Shown: in pieces, positions 1-6,933 of the stretch
How positions within the stretch are numbered: position 1 is the stretch's first letter
How the letters are laid out: every line of letters starts with the position of its first letter
DNA from: an uncultured Oscillospiraceae bacterium
GTDB taxonomy: Bacteria > Bacillota > Clostridia > Oscillospirales > Oscillospiraceae
NCBI GenBank assembly: GCA_910584835.1
Contig: CAJUEG010000029.1
Span: forward strand, 1 to 29,743
DNA length: 29,743 nucleotides
Direction: 5' to 3'
The notes under the pieces: model-generated
Database searches by the model: none
The model's input: the letters and a program-made list of their open reading frames with translations, nothing else
What the model was told of the DNA's origin: nothing
Position numbers and translations under genes: made by a program

Positions 1-34
1 AACTACAAAATTTCTTCGGCGTTTTCTTACAATT

Positions 35-616
35 TCAGATTGGCGTTGACACTATGATTTGCGGACGGTTCTCCAGGGGAATCGAGGCGGACAACGCAAC
101 CACAACAGGACGCTTCTTTAGCCCCTCGATATGTTCACCAATGGTCAGGTACGCTTCCCGAAAACTGTTTCCCCAAGTGGCTACACAATGGCACTCATCC
201 ACAACGACCATCCCGATTTCATTATTCTTCTCAATCTGCGAAAGGATACCCGTTTCCAGCCGTTCTGGGGCAATATAAAAAAGCTGCACCTTTCTGTTAC
301 GCAAGTCCTCCTTAACAATATCTTGCTCCTTATGCGTCTGAGTAGAATCCAGATAAGCGGCAGAAATATTACGCTGCTGTAGCTTTTCCACTTGGTCATG
401 AATCAGGGCCAACAATGGCTCAATTACCACAGTTAATTTCTTTTTCTGAATGACAGCAGGAATTTGATAGAGTAGGGATTTTCCATATGATGTAGGGGCA
501 ATCACCATGGTATCATGCTTATCCAGAATGGCGTTAATGGGTTTGATTTGGTTCCGTTTCAGCTTGTCGATGTTTAGCTGCTTCATTGCTCCCTTAACAG
601 ATGGCTTGAGTTTCAT
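35..616 (-). CDS. RecQ-like DEAD/DEAH helicase fragment, N-terminal lobe only
   Basis: This 193-aa protein matches the first RecA-like lobe of RecQ-family ATP-dependent DNA helicases. An N-terminal QIKPINAIL segment resembles motif 0. A modified Walker A, APTSYGKSLLYQIPA, follows at about residues 40-55, where RecQ normally has PTGGGKS. The Walker B motif is VVVDECHCVATWG at about residue 137, where RecQ has DEAHCISQWG. Motif III-like ALSAS follows near residue 174. The frame stops about 17 residues later, so the second RecA lobe, the zinc region and the HRDC domain are absent from this frame. A frameshift cannot be excluded because only 34 nt remain to the window edge. The start is fixed by TTAGGAGG at 624-631. 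DNA is AT-richer than the core genes. It may be a truncated gene or a single-lobe relict of a mobile element. Confidence 0.7.
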   Translation of the reverse strand: MKLKPSVKGAMKQLNIDKLKRNQIKPINAILDKHDTMVIAPTSYGKSLLYQIPAVIQKKKLTVVIEPLLALIHDQVEKLQQRNISAAYLDSTQTHKEQDIVKEDLRNRKVQLFYIAPERLETGILSQIEKNNEIGMVVVDECHCVATWGNSFREAYLTIGEHIEGLKKRPVVVALSASIPLENRPQIIVSTPI

Positions 617-626
617 AGTGAAACCT

Positions 627-677
627 CCTAACAGATATTAGCCCTATAATGATACCGAGCATTATAATCCTGTTAGG
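627..677. promoter_or_regulatory. Nested dyad upstream of the RecQ-like gene
   Basis: CCTAACAG at 627-634 is repeated inverted as CTGTTAGG at 670-677. Inside it TATAATG at 645-651 pairs with CATTATA at 660-666. The dyad covers the ribosome-binding site and the probable -10 region of the helicase gene on the minus strand, so it could be an operator or a 5' leader hairpin. No clear -35 box was found. The rest of 678-871 is AT-rich and shows nothing recognisable. Confidence 0.4.
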
Positions 678-856
678 TAGTAATCATTTTATAATGTGCT
701 TGTGGTGACAATTTGGGACAATCCGCTCAATTTACCCGAGTGGCAAAAATTTTGCGGTAACTACCTTGTTGGGATAGTTTATGGCGATGTCTGATGTTCG
801 CTGGTATAAAAAGCAACACTCAGTAAGGGTATATTAGGCGCAAACGCATCAAGCAA

Positions 857-890
857 AAGCACCCGGAAGCATTAAGCTCCCGGGTGCTGG
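857..890 (-). terminator. Terminator of the 49-aa small gene
   Basis: Read on the minus strand, AGCACCCGGGAGC and GCTTCCGGGTGCT form a strong stem around the stop codon, followed by TTTTG. The stem overlaps the last codons of the small gene, an economical arrangement that suggests a single-gene transcript. Confidence 0.75.
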
Positions 891-1021
891 GAAACGATTT
901 TGGCAATCGCCGCGTCATAAACCTCTCTTGATATCAAACCTCGCTCCAATAGCGCCTGATTGATTTGCAGCATGATTTCCGATTTCAAAACAACTTCAGT
1001 TGAACTCATTTTGGCAGCCAT
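872..1021 (-). CDS. Small conserved protein, paralogue A (49 aa)
   Basis: The gene encodes 49 residues that begin MAAKMSSTEVV and contain LKSEIMLQINQALLERGLI followed by SREVYDAAIAKIV. AGGAG lies 8 nt before the ATG, and a terminator hairpin covers the stop, so this is very likely a real gene. The core EIMLQIN..L..RGL.SRE.Y..A...IV is shared with the 46-aa gene at 4325-4465. The predicted fold is two short helices. From memory, short ORFs of this SHOCT-like type often accompany serine recombinases on clostridial integrative elements. No recombinase is visible here, so that link is inference. The function is unknown. Confidence 0.75.
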   Translation of the reverse strand: MAAKMSSTEVVLKSEIMLQINQALLERGLISREVYDAAIAKIVSQHPGA

Positions 1022-1083
1022 TTTTATCACTCCTGATTGCAACGTTATTGAAACGTTGCAACCGGAATCTTTTTTTATGGCAC

Positions 1084-2775
1084 CTATTTTCCAGATTCAT
1101 CTGGTATCATATTAAGCAAAATGTCTCTCATTTCATCAGAAAGGAACTCCATTTTTTCGATTTCAAAAATGAGCGCATTTTCAAGATTTTCCGACCTATC
1201 GTTTTCTCCCTGTGGAAATCTGGCCTTTTTGGTTTTAAAAAGGTAATCTGGGGCAGATGCCCGCAGCTCTGAAATTAAGCCGCTTATCGTATAGTTTTCG
1301 GGCAGAAAATCCCCGATATAAATCTTTAACTTACTTTCTTTAAATACCAAGGCGCGAAATGGCTCAATTTTCTTGCCCCCAGAACTTTTCTTTTTTGATT
1401 CGTACCAGCGCAGATATCCCCAGTACAGGGTTTTAGGATTATCTGGGTTAGCTTCGTCATAGATGCCACCCTGCTCAACATAGTTGAAATGAGATATATT
1501 TTCTTCTGCGAGCATTTTACCCAGCGCCGTTTCAAAAACCTGTTTAGCGTGCTCCTCCTCTGCCTGAATCTCCTGGATTATCGTTTCTTCATCTCCTTCA
1601 TCCGTCTTTAGGTATTGGCTTAAGCCAGGCAGCAATGTGTCAAACCACTCAAACTTAACCTGTTTTCTCTGCGTTTTATCAATAATCTTGTCATCAGCGC
1701 AGCTGTCTAAAAAAAGCTCCAGCGTCAGCATCTGCAAAATCAGAAAGTATTGCTCAGTTGGATTAAACCGCTGTACTCCCTTCTTGGCAAAATATTTAAA
1801 GAAGCAGGTGCGTATTCTATCCAAACGTTTTTTCAGCGTTTTTGTCCACTTTTTCTTCCACCTTTTCTTGTCCCACAACACACAAAGCCAAGACACAAAT
1901 CGTTGCACTAAATAATTTATCGTTTTTACATCCCAATCGAAATCTGAGCAGACCAACGACGATGCTTTTAAGCGGATAGGCGGCACTTTATATGCTTTAG
2001 ATGGCGCATCAAAGAGCACAGGAACCGCCCAGCGATTTTTCTCTATAAAACGATATATTTCATTTGCAGAAAAAAATCTTCCATAAATTAGAACCGCTGT
2101 ATCTCGATATTGGGCAGGAAATTGCTTTTTAATTTTTCTATACTGTAGGAATGCACACCGCTCTAAACCTTTCTGCTCCCATGCCTGCGGCAAAAAAGCT
2201 GGACACTCAAGATGAAGCTTTCCTTGACCATGTGTGGAAACCGTCAAGGCCGCCATTGCTTTTGAGATGAAATCAAAAGTAACATTGAAATTTTTGTCAT
2301 TAGAGTTCAAAACTAAAATAGGCGCTCTATTTTGAAGCGGTATCAAGCCGGATTCTTGAACCAGCGGCACTATCATCTGTGCACAATACCCGGACAGAAC
2401 CCCGCTGAACAAACGCAAAACCTCTTTTTTTGCATCCAGATTTGTTCCGCAAGAATTCAAAAAAGTAGTAAGCGCTTTCCAACCTTGCTTACCATGCTTT
2501 TTATTTTTGTCGACAAAATCATTTTTAGAAAGATTCGACAACCCACATTTAATTTTCAGTTTTTTCTTACTAACAGAGCCTCCATTTTCGATACACTGAT
2601 TCTGGCGTTGCTTTATGAAATCTTTTAAATGGGCTCTATCCGAATAAACGCCTCCGGGTATGCTCTCGGCATTCTTTCTCTCTTGCTGCCCTTCTATAGC
2701 AATAGCGCCAAAGGTGCCATCATCGTACCGCCAAAAATGAATTGTCTGCTCAACCTTTGCGTCTATCTCTCCCAT
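1084..2775 (-). CDS. Hypothetical protein of the accessory island (563 aa)
   Basis: I do not recognise this 563-aa protein. It has no signal peptide, no clear membrane segment and no Walker A motif. The central part (about residues 295-330) is unusually basic and aromatic, with KKRWKKKWTKTLKKRLDRI, which suggests nucleic-acid contact. A glutamate-rich, probably helical segment follows at about 390-420. The C-terminal 130 residues look like a separate compact domain rich in Tyr, Phe and Lys. The start is fixed by GGGAGGAAG 6-7 nt before the ATG. A near-consensus promoter and a tandem-repeat operator candidate lie upstream. Codon use is AT-rich compared with the core genes, fitting an acquired gene. 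A phage- or plasmid-type replication or defence role is possible but unsupported. Confidence 0.7.
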   Translation of the reverse strand: MGEIDAKVEQTIHFWRYDDGTFGAIAIEGQQERKNAESIPGGVYSDRAHLKDFIKQRQNQCIENGGSVSKKKLKIKCGLSNLSKNDFVDKNKKHGKQGWKALTTFLNSCGTNLDAKKEVLRLFSGVLSGYCAQMIVPLVQESGLIPLQNRAPILVLNSNDKNFNVTFDFISKAMAALTVSTHGQGKLHLECPAFLPQAWEQKGLERCAFLQYRKIKKQFPAQYRDTAVLIYGRFFSANEIYRFIEKNRWAVPVLFDAPSKAYKVPPIRLKASSLVCSDFDWDVKTINYLVQRFVSWLCVLWDKKRWKKKWTKTLKKRLDRIRTCFFKYFAKKGVQRFNPTEQYFLILQMLTLELFLDSCADDKIIDKTQRKQVKFEWFDTLLPGLSQYLKTDEGDEETIIQEIQAEEEHAKQVFETALGKMLAEENISHFNYVEQGGIYDEANPDNPKTLYWGYLRWYESKKKSSGGKKIEPFRALVFKESKLKIYIGDFLPENYTISGLISELRASAPDYLFKTKKARFPQGENDRSENLENALIFEIEKMEFLSDEMRDILLNMIPDESGK

Positions 2776-2851
2776 TCTACTTCCTCCCTGTATATTTGTC
2801 TTGGGCTGAATCTATTTCAAATAGGTTGATTTGTTCTGCTGAAAAACCGAA

Positions 2852-2890
2852 CCTGTTCCAGGAACAAGGAACATCAGAACATAGGAACAT
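2852..2890 (-). promoter_or_regulatory. Tandem TGTTCC repeats in the 5' leader, operator candidate
   Basis: On the minus strand, just after the expected transcription start, the motif ATGTTCC/ATGTTCT/ATGTTCC/TTGTTCC occurs four times with roughly 8-nt spacing. It ends in the perfect 13-nt palindrome TGTTCCAGGAACA (2854-2866). The placement downstream of the -10 box suggests a repressor site or a translational control element. Confidence 0.45.
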
Positions 2891-2894
2891 TTAA

Positions 2895-2923
2895 ATTTTA
2901 GCACAATTTTTTTAATTTTGCAA
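2895..2923 (-). promoter_or_regulatory. Sigma-A promoter of the 563-aa gene
   Basis: On the minus strand TTGCAA (2918-2923) and TAAAAT (2895-2900) are separated by 17 nt, and TG precedes the -10 box as an extended element. The leader to the ATG is about 110 nt. Confidence 0.65.
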
Positions 2924-2948
2924 TGTCTGGAATTAGGGGGAACATTAG

Positions 2949-2977
2949 TTGACAAAAAGCATTTGTTCGGCTATAAT
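2949..2977 (+). promoter_or_regulatory. Perfect-consensus sigma-A promoter of the AAA ATPase gene
   Basis: TTGACA (2949-2954), a 17-nt spacer and TATAAT (2972-2977) match the consensus exactly. It is divergent from the promoter at 2895-2923, and the two share a short intergenic region. Confidence 0.85.
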
Positions 2978-3017
2978 AAATTATGCATTTTGATTTGCCA
3001 AAGCAAGGAGGGCGGCT

Positions 3018-4271
3018 ATGTATATCAAACGAGCAATCGAAAATACCGTAATCAACGTTTCCGCTATGTTTTCCGTGCTGCTGGTCACAGGCCCCCGACA
3101 GGTGGGAAAGACCACACTGCTTCAAAGCCTGTCTGCATCTGACCGCAAGTATGTCACACTGGACGACCCGGACGTGCGCTATCTCGCTAAACACGACCCG
3201 GCCTTATTCATGCAGCGGTACACTTCTCCAGTCCTGATTGACGAAATCCAATACGCTCCTGAGTTGCTTCCATATATCAAAATGTATGTGGATTCAAGAA
3301 AGGAAAAGGGCAGCATCTGGCTCACTGGCTCCCAGGCGTTTCAGTTGATGAAGAATGCCAGCGAGAGCCTTGCCGGGAGGGTGGGCATCGTCAACCTACT
3401 GGGCCTGTCCGACGCCGAAATCTACGGTTATGAGAGCGTTCCCTATACCACTGAACCGGAACGCCTAATGAATCGCATTGGTACAATCCAGGAGCGTAGT
3501 TTAAATGATATTTACCACAGGATATTTCGCGGCTCTATGCCTGAACTGTATGCGAACCCGGGCATAGATTGGGAAACTTATTACCGTTCCTATGTCAACA
3601 CCTATCTTCAGCGTGATATTCGAGATTTGGCCCAGGTTGCCGATGAAATGGAATTTTTCAATTTCATGACGATAGCCGCCGCACACACCTCAAAGCCTGT
3701 AAATTATGAGGAACTGGCCAACGCCGCAGGTATCTCGGCCCCTACTGCGAAAAAATGGCTCTCTATCTTGGTGTCCTCCCATATCGTTGCTTTGGTTCAG
3801 CCTTATTACAACAACGTTTTGAAACGGGTCGTTAAAATGCCCCTTCTGCATTTTCTGGACACTGGCCTCGCGGCCTATCTGCTGAAATGGGGAAATTCGG
3901 AGACATTAGAGCGGGGCGCCATGTCCGGGGCGTTTTTTGAGAGCTATGTGTTCTCCGAGATATACAAAAGCTATCTGAACGCCGGAAAAGAGCCGCCCAT
4001 CTTTTACTATCGGGATAAGGACCAAAAAGAAATCGACCTTCTGATTTATCAGAACGGTATGCTCTCCCCTATCGAAATCAAAAAGTCCGCCTCCCCCGGC
4101 AAAGCGGCGGTCAAAAATTTCAATGTATTGAACCCGATTCAGGAACCCCAAAACTTTGGAGGACTGGCAGAGTTAAAAGTAGCCGTCAATACTGGAAATG
4201 TGATTTGCATGGCAAACGATTTAATACCGCTGGATAACCAAAATTGGTGCGTCCCCTCTTGGCTGATTTAG
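3018..4271 (+). CDS. AAA-family ATPase with DUF4143 and PD-(D/E)XK-like C-terminus
   Basis: The 417-aa length and layout match the common AAA_14/DUF4143 family. Walker A is TGPRQVGKTTLLQ at about residues 24-36. Walker B is VLIDEIQYAPELL at about 73-85. A sensor-like LTGSQAF follows near 106. The DUF4143 part begins near 195 (YVNTYLQRDI) and contains a winged-helix-like segment, NYEELANAAGISAPTAKKWL. The end has the nuclease-fold signature FFESYVFSEI, then KEIDLLI and PIEIKKS, typical of PD-(D/E)XK proteins. The family is widespread and often sits on mobile or variable DNA. Its cellular role is not settled, and antitoxin-like or DNA-repair roles have been suggested. GGAGGGCGGCT precedes the ATG, and the promoter is perfect consensus. 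Confidence 0.9.
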   Translation: MYIKRAIENTVINVSAMFSVLLVTGPRQVGKTTLLQSLSASDRKYVTLDDPDVRYLAKHDPALFMQRYTSPVLIDEIQYAPELLPYIKMYVDSRKEKGSIWLTGSQAFQLMKNASESLAGRVGIVNLLGLSDAEIYGYESVPYTTEPERLMNRIGTIQERSLNDIYHRIFRGSMPELYANPGIDWETYYRSYVNTYLQRDIRDLAQVADEMEFFNFMTIAAAHTSKPVNYEELANAAGISAPTAKKWLSILVSSHIVALVQPYYNNVLKRVVKMPLLHFLDTGLAAYLLKWGNSETLERGAMSGAFFESYVFSEIYKSYLNAGKEPPIFYYRDKDQKEIDLLIYQNGMLSPIEIKKSASPGKAAVKNFNVLNPIQEPQNFGGLAELKVAVNTGNVICMANDLIPLDNQNWCVPSWLI

Positions 4272-4310
4272 GCCCAGCTTTCTGCGCAATTAGCAAAAAG
4301 CTGCCATAAA

Positions 4311-4340
4311 AAATGAGCGGGTATTTACCCCCGCTCATTC
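4311..4340 (-). terminator. Terminator of the 46-aa small gene
   Basis: AATGAGCGGG and CCCGCTCATT form a 10-bp stem. On the minus strand it is followed by TTTTTTAT. It overlaps the end of the small gene exactly as the terminator of paralogue A does. It may also stop the ATPase transcript arriving from the left on the plus strand. Confidence 0.75.
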
Positions 4341-4465
4341 TTTACGATTCTGACTTTGGCCTGTTCGTATAGTTCCCTGCTCAGTAATCCTCTTATGTAC
4401 AGCCGCTCGTTGATTTGGAGCATGATTTCATTCTTCAATGCCTCCCGGGTCTGCACATCCATCAT
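4325..4465 (-). CDS. Small conserved protein, paralogue B (46 aa)
   Basis: The 46-aa product contains LKNEIMLQINERLYIRGLL followed by SRELYEQAKVRIVK. This is clearly related to the protein at 872-1021: about 15 of 27 core positions are identical by eye. Two adjacent ATG codons lie behind AAAGGGGGGAT. The second (4462) has the better spacing, so the protein may be 45 aa. It lies about 180 nt from the point where spoIVA homology stops, at the right edge of the island. Its family is remembered as companion ORFs of site-specific recombinases, which is not proven here. Confidence 0.75.
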   Translation of the reverse strand: MMDVQTREALKNEIMLQINERLYIRGLLSRELYEQAKVRIVKNERG

Positions 4466-4504
4466 ATCCCCCCTTTAGGGAACCATATGCCTGTCCCATA
4501 TCGT

Positions 4505-5851
4505 TTATACGCCCAGATAGAAAGAAGCTGGGGTTTCCCGCTTGGAAAACCCCAGCTTCTTCCCTGCTATATCATCACTGCCCACTCCACCATAAAGATT
4601 CTGCGGTTTTGTGGGCTTTGCAGTTCTAAACTTCTTTTTGCTCCATACAATATGGATGGACGGCGCCGACGCCTTGAGCCGCACGCCGTACCGGCCTCCC
4701 TGCTTGACGATCTCCGGCTCCTCCAGGGTCATCTCCTCCGGGTCGGGCATGACGATGCCGTAGCCGGTGGCCTCCACCTGGCGCAGGGCGCCCTCCACCT
4801 TCTCGTAGCTTCGCTTCATGGCGGCCATCTGGGTGAGCTGGTCGATGAGGTCGCCGTCGTCCCGGATCTCCAGCCCGCACCGCTCGGACACCGTGGAGTA
4901 GAATAGTCCCCGGGGCAGCTCCAGGGTGGCGGTGACCACCCCGCTGCCCATGTCCATGCGGTTGAGGACGGCGGAGCTCACCTCCTCCCGGTCGCCCATG
5001 GCCAGCACGGCCCCCTCCGCGTCCCGCAGACGGACCAGCCCCGCCGTCTCCTCCCGGATCATGGCGTACAGCCCGCTCTTGATGGGGTGGTCGAAGGGCA
5101 GCACATCCACCCAGGGGGGCAGAAACAGGTCCATCTGCTTCAGGGGGAACTCGTGGAGCACCGCCCGGATGATCTCGCTCACCGCCCCCTCGTCCAGAGT
5201 GAGGCAGTTGGCGGCCAGGCAGGTCACGTCATACCGCTCCGCGATGTCCGCCTGGAGGGTCTGGGCCCGCTCCCCATAGGGCTGGGCGGAGTTGAGCAGC
5301 ACCATGAAGGGCTTGCCCAGCCCCTTGAGCTCACTGATGACCCGCTCCTCCGCCTCCAGGTAGTCCTCCCGGGGGATATCTGTGACGGAGCCGTCGGTGG
5401 TGACCACGATGCCGATGGTGGAGTGGTCGGTGATGACCTTCTGGGTGCCGTACTCCGCCGCCTGGGTCATGGGGATCTCGTGGTCGAACCAGGGGGTGGT
5501 GACCATCCGGGGCTGCTCCCCGTCCATCTGGCCCAGGGCGCTGGGCACCATGTAGCCCACGCAGTCGATGAGCCGCACGGAGAACACCCCGCCGTCCTCC
5601 ATGGCCATCTCCACCGCGTCCTCGGGGACGAATTTCGGCTCGGCGGTCATCACCACCCGGCCCGAACCGCTCTGGGGCAGCTCGTCGCGGGCCCGGTCCC
5701 GGATGAAGCTGTTTTCGATCTTGGGCAGCACCAAGGTCTCCATAAACCGCTTGATGAAGGTGGATTTCCCGGTGCGCACGGGGCCCACCACGCCGATATA
5801 GATGTCGCCCTGGGTGCGCTGGGCGATATCCTCATACAGTTTGTTTTCCAA
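4505..5851 (-). CDS. spoIVA: Stage IV sporulation protein A (spore coat morphogenetic ATPase), C-terminus replaced
   Basis: SpoIVA polymerises on the forespore surface and anchors the spore coat. The start is TTG at 5851, preceded by GAGGAGGG with 7-nt spacing, giving an N-terminus (ENKLYEDIAQRT) aligned with other SpoIVA proteins. The earlier ATG at 5884 lies inside the sigma-E -10 box. Walker A is GPVRTGKST at residues 23-31. Other family signatures are DELPQSGSGRVVMTAEPKF, IDCVGYMVPSALG, STIGIVVTTDGS and YLEAEERVI. Homology runs to KASAPSIHI near residue 401. The usual last 90 or so residues, ending in the conserved GGLIAIIL-type tail, are missing. They are replaced by 47 unrelated residues encoded by AT-richer DNA and a terminator hairpin. 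The product, about 448 aa against roughly 490, is probably non-functional unless the DNA to the left is excised. Confidence 0.9.
   Translation of the reverse strand: MENKLYEDIAQRTQGDIYIGVVGPVRTGKSTFIKRFMETLVLPKIENSFIRDRARDELPQSGSGRVVMTAEPKFVPEDAVEMAMEDGGVFSVRLIDCVGYMVPSALGQMDGEQPRMVTTPWFDHEIPMTQAAEYGTQKVITDHSTIGIVVTTDGSVTDIPREDYLEAEERVISELKGLGKPFMVLLNSAQPYGERAQTLQADIAERYDVTCLAANCLTLDEGAVSEIIRAVLHEFPLKQMDLFLPPWVDVLPFDHPIKSGLYAMIREETAGLVRLRDAEGAVLAMGDREEVSSAVLNRMDMGSGVVTATLELPRGLFYSTVSERCGLEIRDDGDLIDQLTQMAAMKRSYEKVEGALRQVEATGYGIVMPDPEEMTLEEPEIVKQGGRYGVRLKASAPSIHIVWSKKKFRTAKPTKPQNLYGGVGSDDIAGKKLGFSKRETPASFYLGV
4523..4560 (-). terminator. Strong hairpin inside the replaced 3' end of spoIVA
   Basis: AGAAGCTGGGGTTT (4523-4536) and AAACCCCAGCTTCT (4547-4560) form a perfect 14-bp stem followed on the minus strand by TTTCT. 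The hairpin lies within the last codons of the spoIVA frame, showing that the foreign tail was not built as coding sequence. Confidence 0.7.
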
Positions 5852-5882
5852 AGCAGAACCCTCCTCACGCATACTCAATCCC

Positions 5883-5912
5883 ATATGTATGGGGATAAGC
5901 CGTGGAATATGC
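5883..5912 (-). promoter_or_regulatory. Sigma-E-type promoter of spoIVA
   Basis: On the minus strand GCATATT (5906-5912), a 14-nt spacer and CATACATAT (5883-5891) fit the mother-cell sigma-E consensus. Known spoIVA genes are sigma-E dependent. The promoter supports the TTG start at 5851 and shows that the control region is intact even though the 3' end is lost. Confidence 0.75.
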
Positions 5913-5918
5913 CTAAGA

Positions 5919-5961
5919 AACCGCTGATGAGATGCGCCCGGAGCGCTCTTTATCAGCGGTT
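5919..5961 (-). terminator. Terminator of ribU
   Basis: AACCGCTGAT (5919-5928) and ATCAGCGGTT (5952-5961) form a 10-bp stem with an inner GAGCGC/GGCGC-type hairpin, followed on the minus strand by TTTCTT. It separates ribU from the spoIVA promoter. Confidence 0.7.
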
Positions 5962-5993
5962 CCTTGTTTTGTTTGAAGAGGGGTCAGGTCCTG

Positions 5994-6716
5994 TTACCGC
6001 ATGCGCAGCAGGCGCTCAATGTGCTTGTAGAGCAGGAAGGTGATGACCGACACCACCACGCCCTTGAGCAGGTTGAAGGGCACCACGGCGAACAGCACCA
6101 GGGTGGACACGCTGTTGATGGCCCCGTTGACGTCGGTGCCGATGGCCACGATCGCGTCCAGCGGCATCCCGTACAGCACAGAGAAGGCGGGCAGCAGATA
6201 GACGGCGTTGAACAGGCTGCCGAATACCGTCATGACGGCGGTGCCCACCCCCATGCCGATAATGGCGCCCTTCTTGGTCTTGTTGGCAAAGTACACCACC
6301 GAGGCCGGGAGAACAAAGGAGCAGCCCACCACGAAATTGGCCAGGTCGCCCACAAAAGCGGTGGAGGTTCCCTTGAGGAGCAGCTTCAATACCTCCTTCA
6401 CAAACTCGCACACCACCCCGGCCACCGGGCCCAGGGAGAAGGAGCAGATCAGCACCGGCACCTCGCTGAAGTCCAGCTCATAGAAGAAGGGCGCGAAGGG
6501 GAGGGCAAACTCCGCGTACATCAGCACCGCGGCGATGGCGGCGAAGATGCCCACATACGCCGCCCGGCGGGCGGGAGACTGCTTGGGCGGCTTCAGCCAC
6601 AGCTTTTCCAGCGCCAGCGCCACGGCGAAGACGCCCGCGAACACCGCCGCGCAGACCAGCAGAAACACCACGTTGTCCTGGACCGCGGCCCACAGCTTTC
6701 CTAAATTCTCCAACAT
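5994..6716 (-). CDS. ribU: ECF transporter substrate-binding subunit for riboflavin
   Basis: The 240-aa hydrophobic protein is the S component that binds riboflavin and works with a shared EcfA/EcfA'/EcfT energising module, which is not encoded in this window. It has an extra N-terminal membrane segment (about residues 15-35). The RibU core then begins at RAAYVGIFAAIAAVLMYAEF, followed by the family signature FFYELDFSEVPVLICSFSLGP and FVKEVLKLLLKGTSTAFVGD. The rest is membrane helices ending in a basic tail. AGGAGG (6725-6730) lies 8 nt before the ATG. The FMN riboswitch and promoter upstream confirm the substrate. At 240 aa it is longer than a typical 190-210 aa RibU because of the N-terminal extension. 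Confidence 0.92.
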   Translation of the reverse strand: MLENLGKLWAAVQDNVVFLLVCAAVFAGVFAVALALEKLWLKPPKQSPARRAAYVGIFAAIAAVLMYAEFALPFAPFFYELDFSEVPVLICSFSLGPVAGVVCEFVKEVLKLLLKGTSTAFVGDLANFVVGCSFVLPASVVYFANKTKKGAIIGMGVGTAVMTVFGSLFNAVYLLPAFSVLYGMPLDAIVAIGTDVNGAINSVSTLVLFAVVPFNLLKGVVVSVITFLLYKHIERLLRMR

Positions 6717-6745
6717 ACAAAAAACCTCCTGAAAATAGTCTGAAA

Positions 6746-6771
6746 CGCCTGAAAAGACTGTCTTCCAGGCG
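6746..6771 (-). promoter_or_regulatory. Hairpin in the riboswitch expression platform
   Basis: CGCCTG and CAGGCG enclose an inner AGAC/GTCT pairing between the FMN aptamer and the ribU ribosome-binding site. On the minus strand it is followed by TTTCAGACTATTTTC, a weak U-tract. It may be a terminator or a sequestering stem used by the riboswitch. Confidence 0.5.
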
Positions 6772-6796
6772 CAACACTACTACCTTCGGAGGGTCG

Positions 6797-6909
6797 CGCG
6801 TCTTCTTCCATCCGGACTATACCGTTGGTCCCGGAGTTTCACCGGGTCAACCGCTCGCGCGGGTCGCGGACTATACCGCCAGTGGGGAATTTCACCCCGC
6901 CCTGAAGAC
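6797..6909 (-). ncRNA. FMN riboswitch (RFN element)
   Basis: On the minus strand the conserved RFN parts occur in order: CTTCAGGGCGGGGTGAAATT, CCCCACTGGCGGTATAGTCC, GACCCGGTGAAACTCCGGG, and CGGTATAGTCCGGATGG followed by AAGAAGAC. This aptamer binds FMN and switches off downstream riboflavin genes. It sits about 80 nt ahead of ribU, so riboflavin uptake is expected to fall when FMN is plentiful. Confidence 0.96.
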
Positions 6910-6933
6910 ATTCATTCAATTGTTCCGTGAGCT

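Noticed and set aside
4415..6043. Plus-strand frames opposite spoIVA (163 and 318 aa)
   Set aside because: Antisense shadows of spoIVA, rich in His/Gly/Leu, with no start signals.
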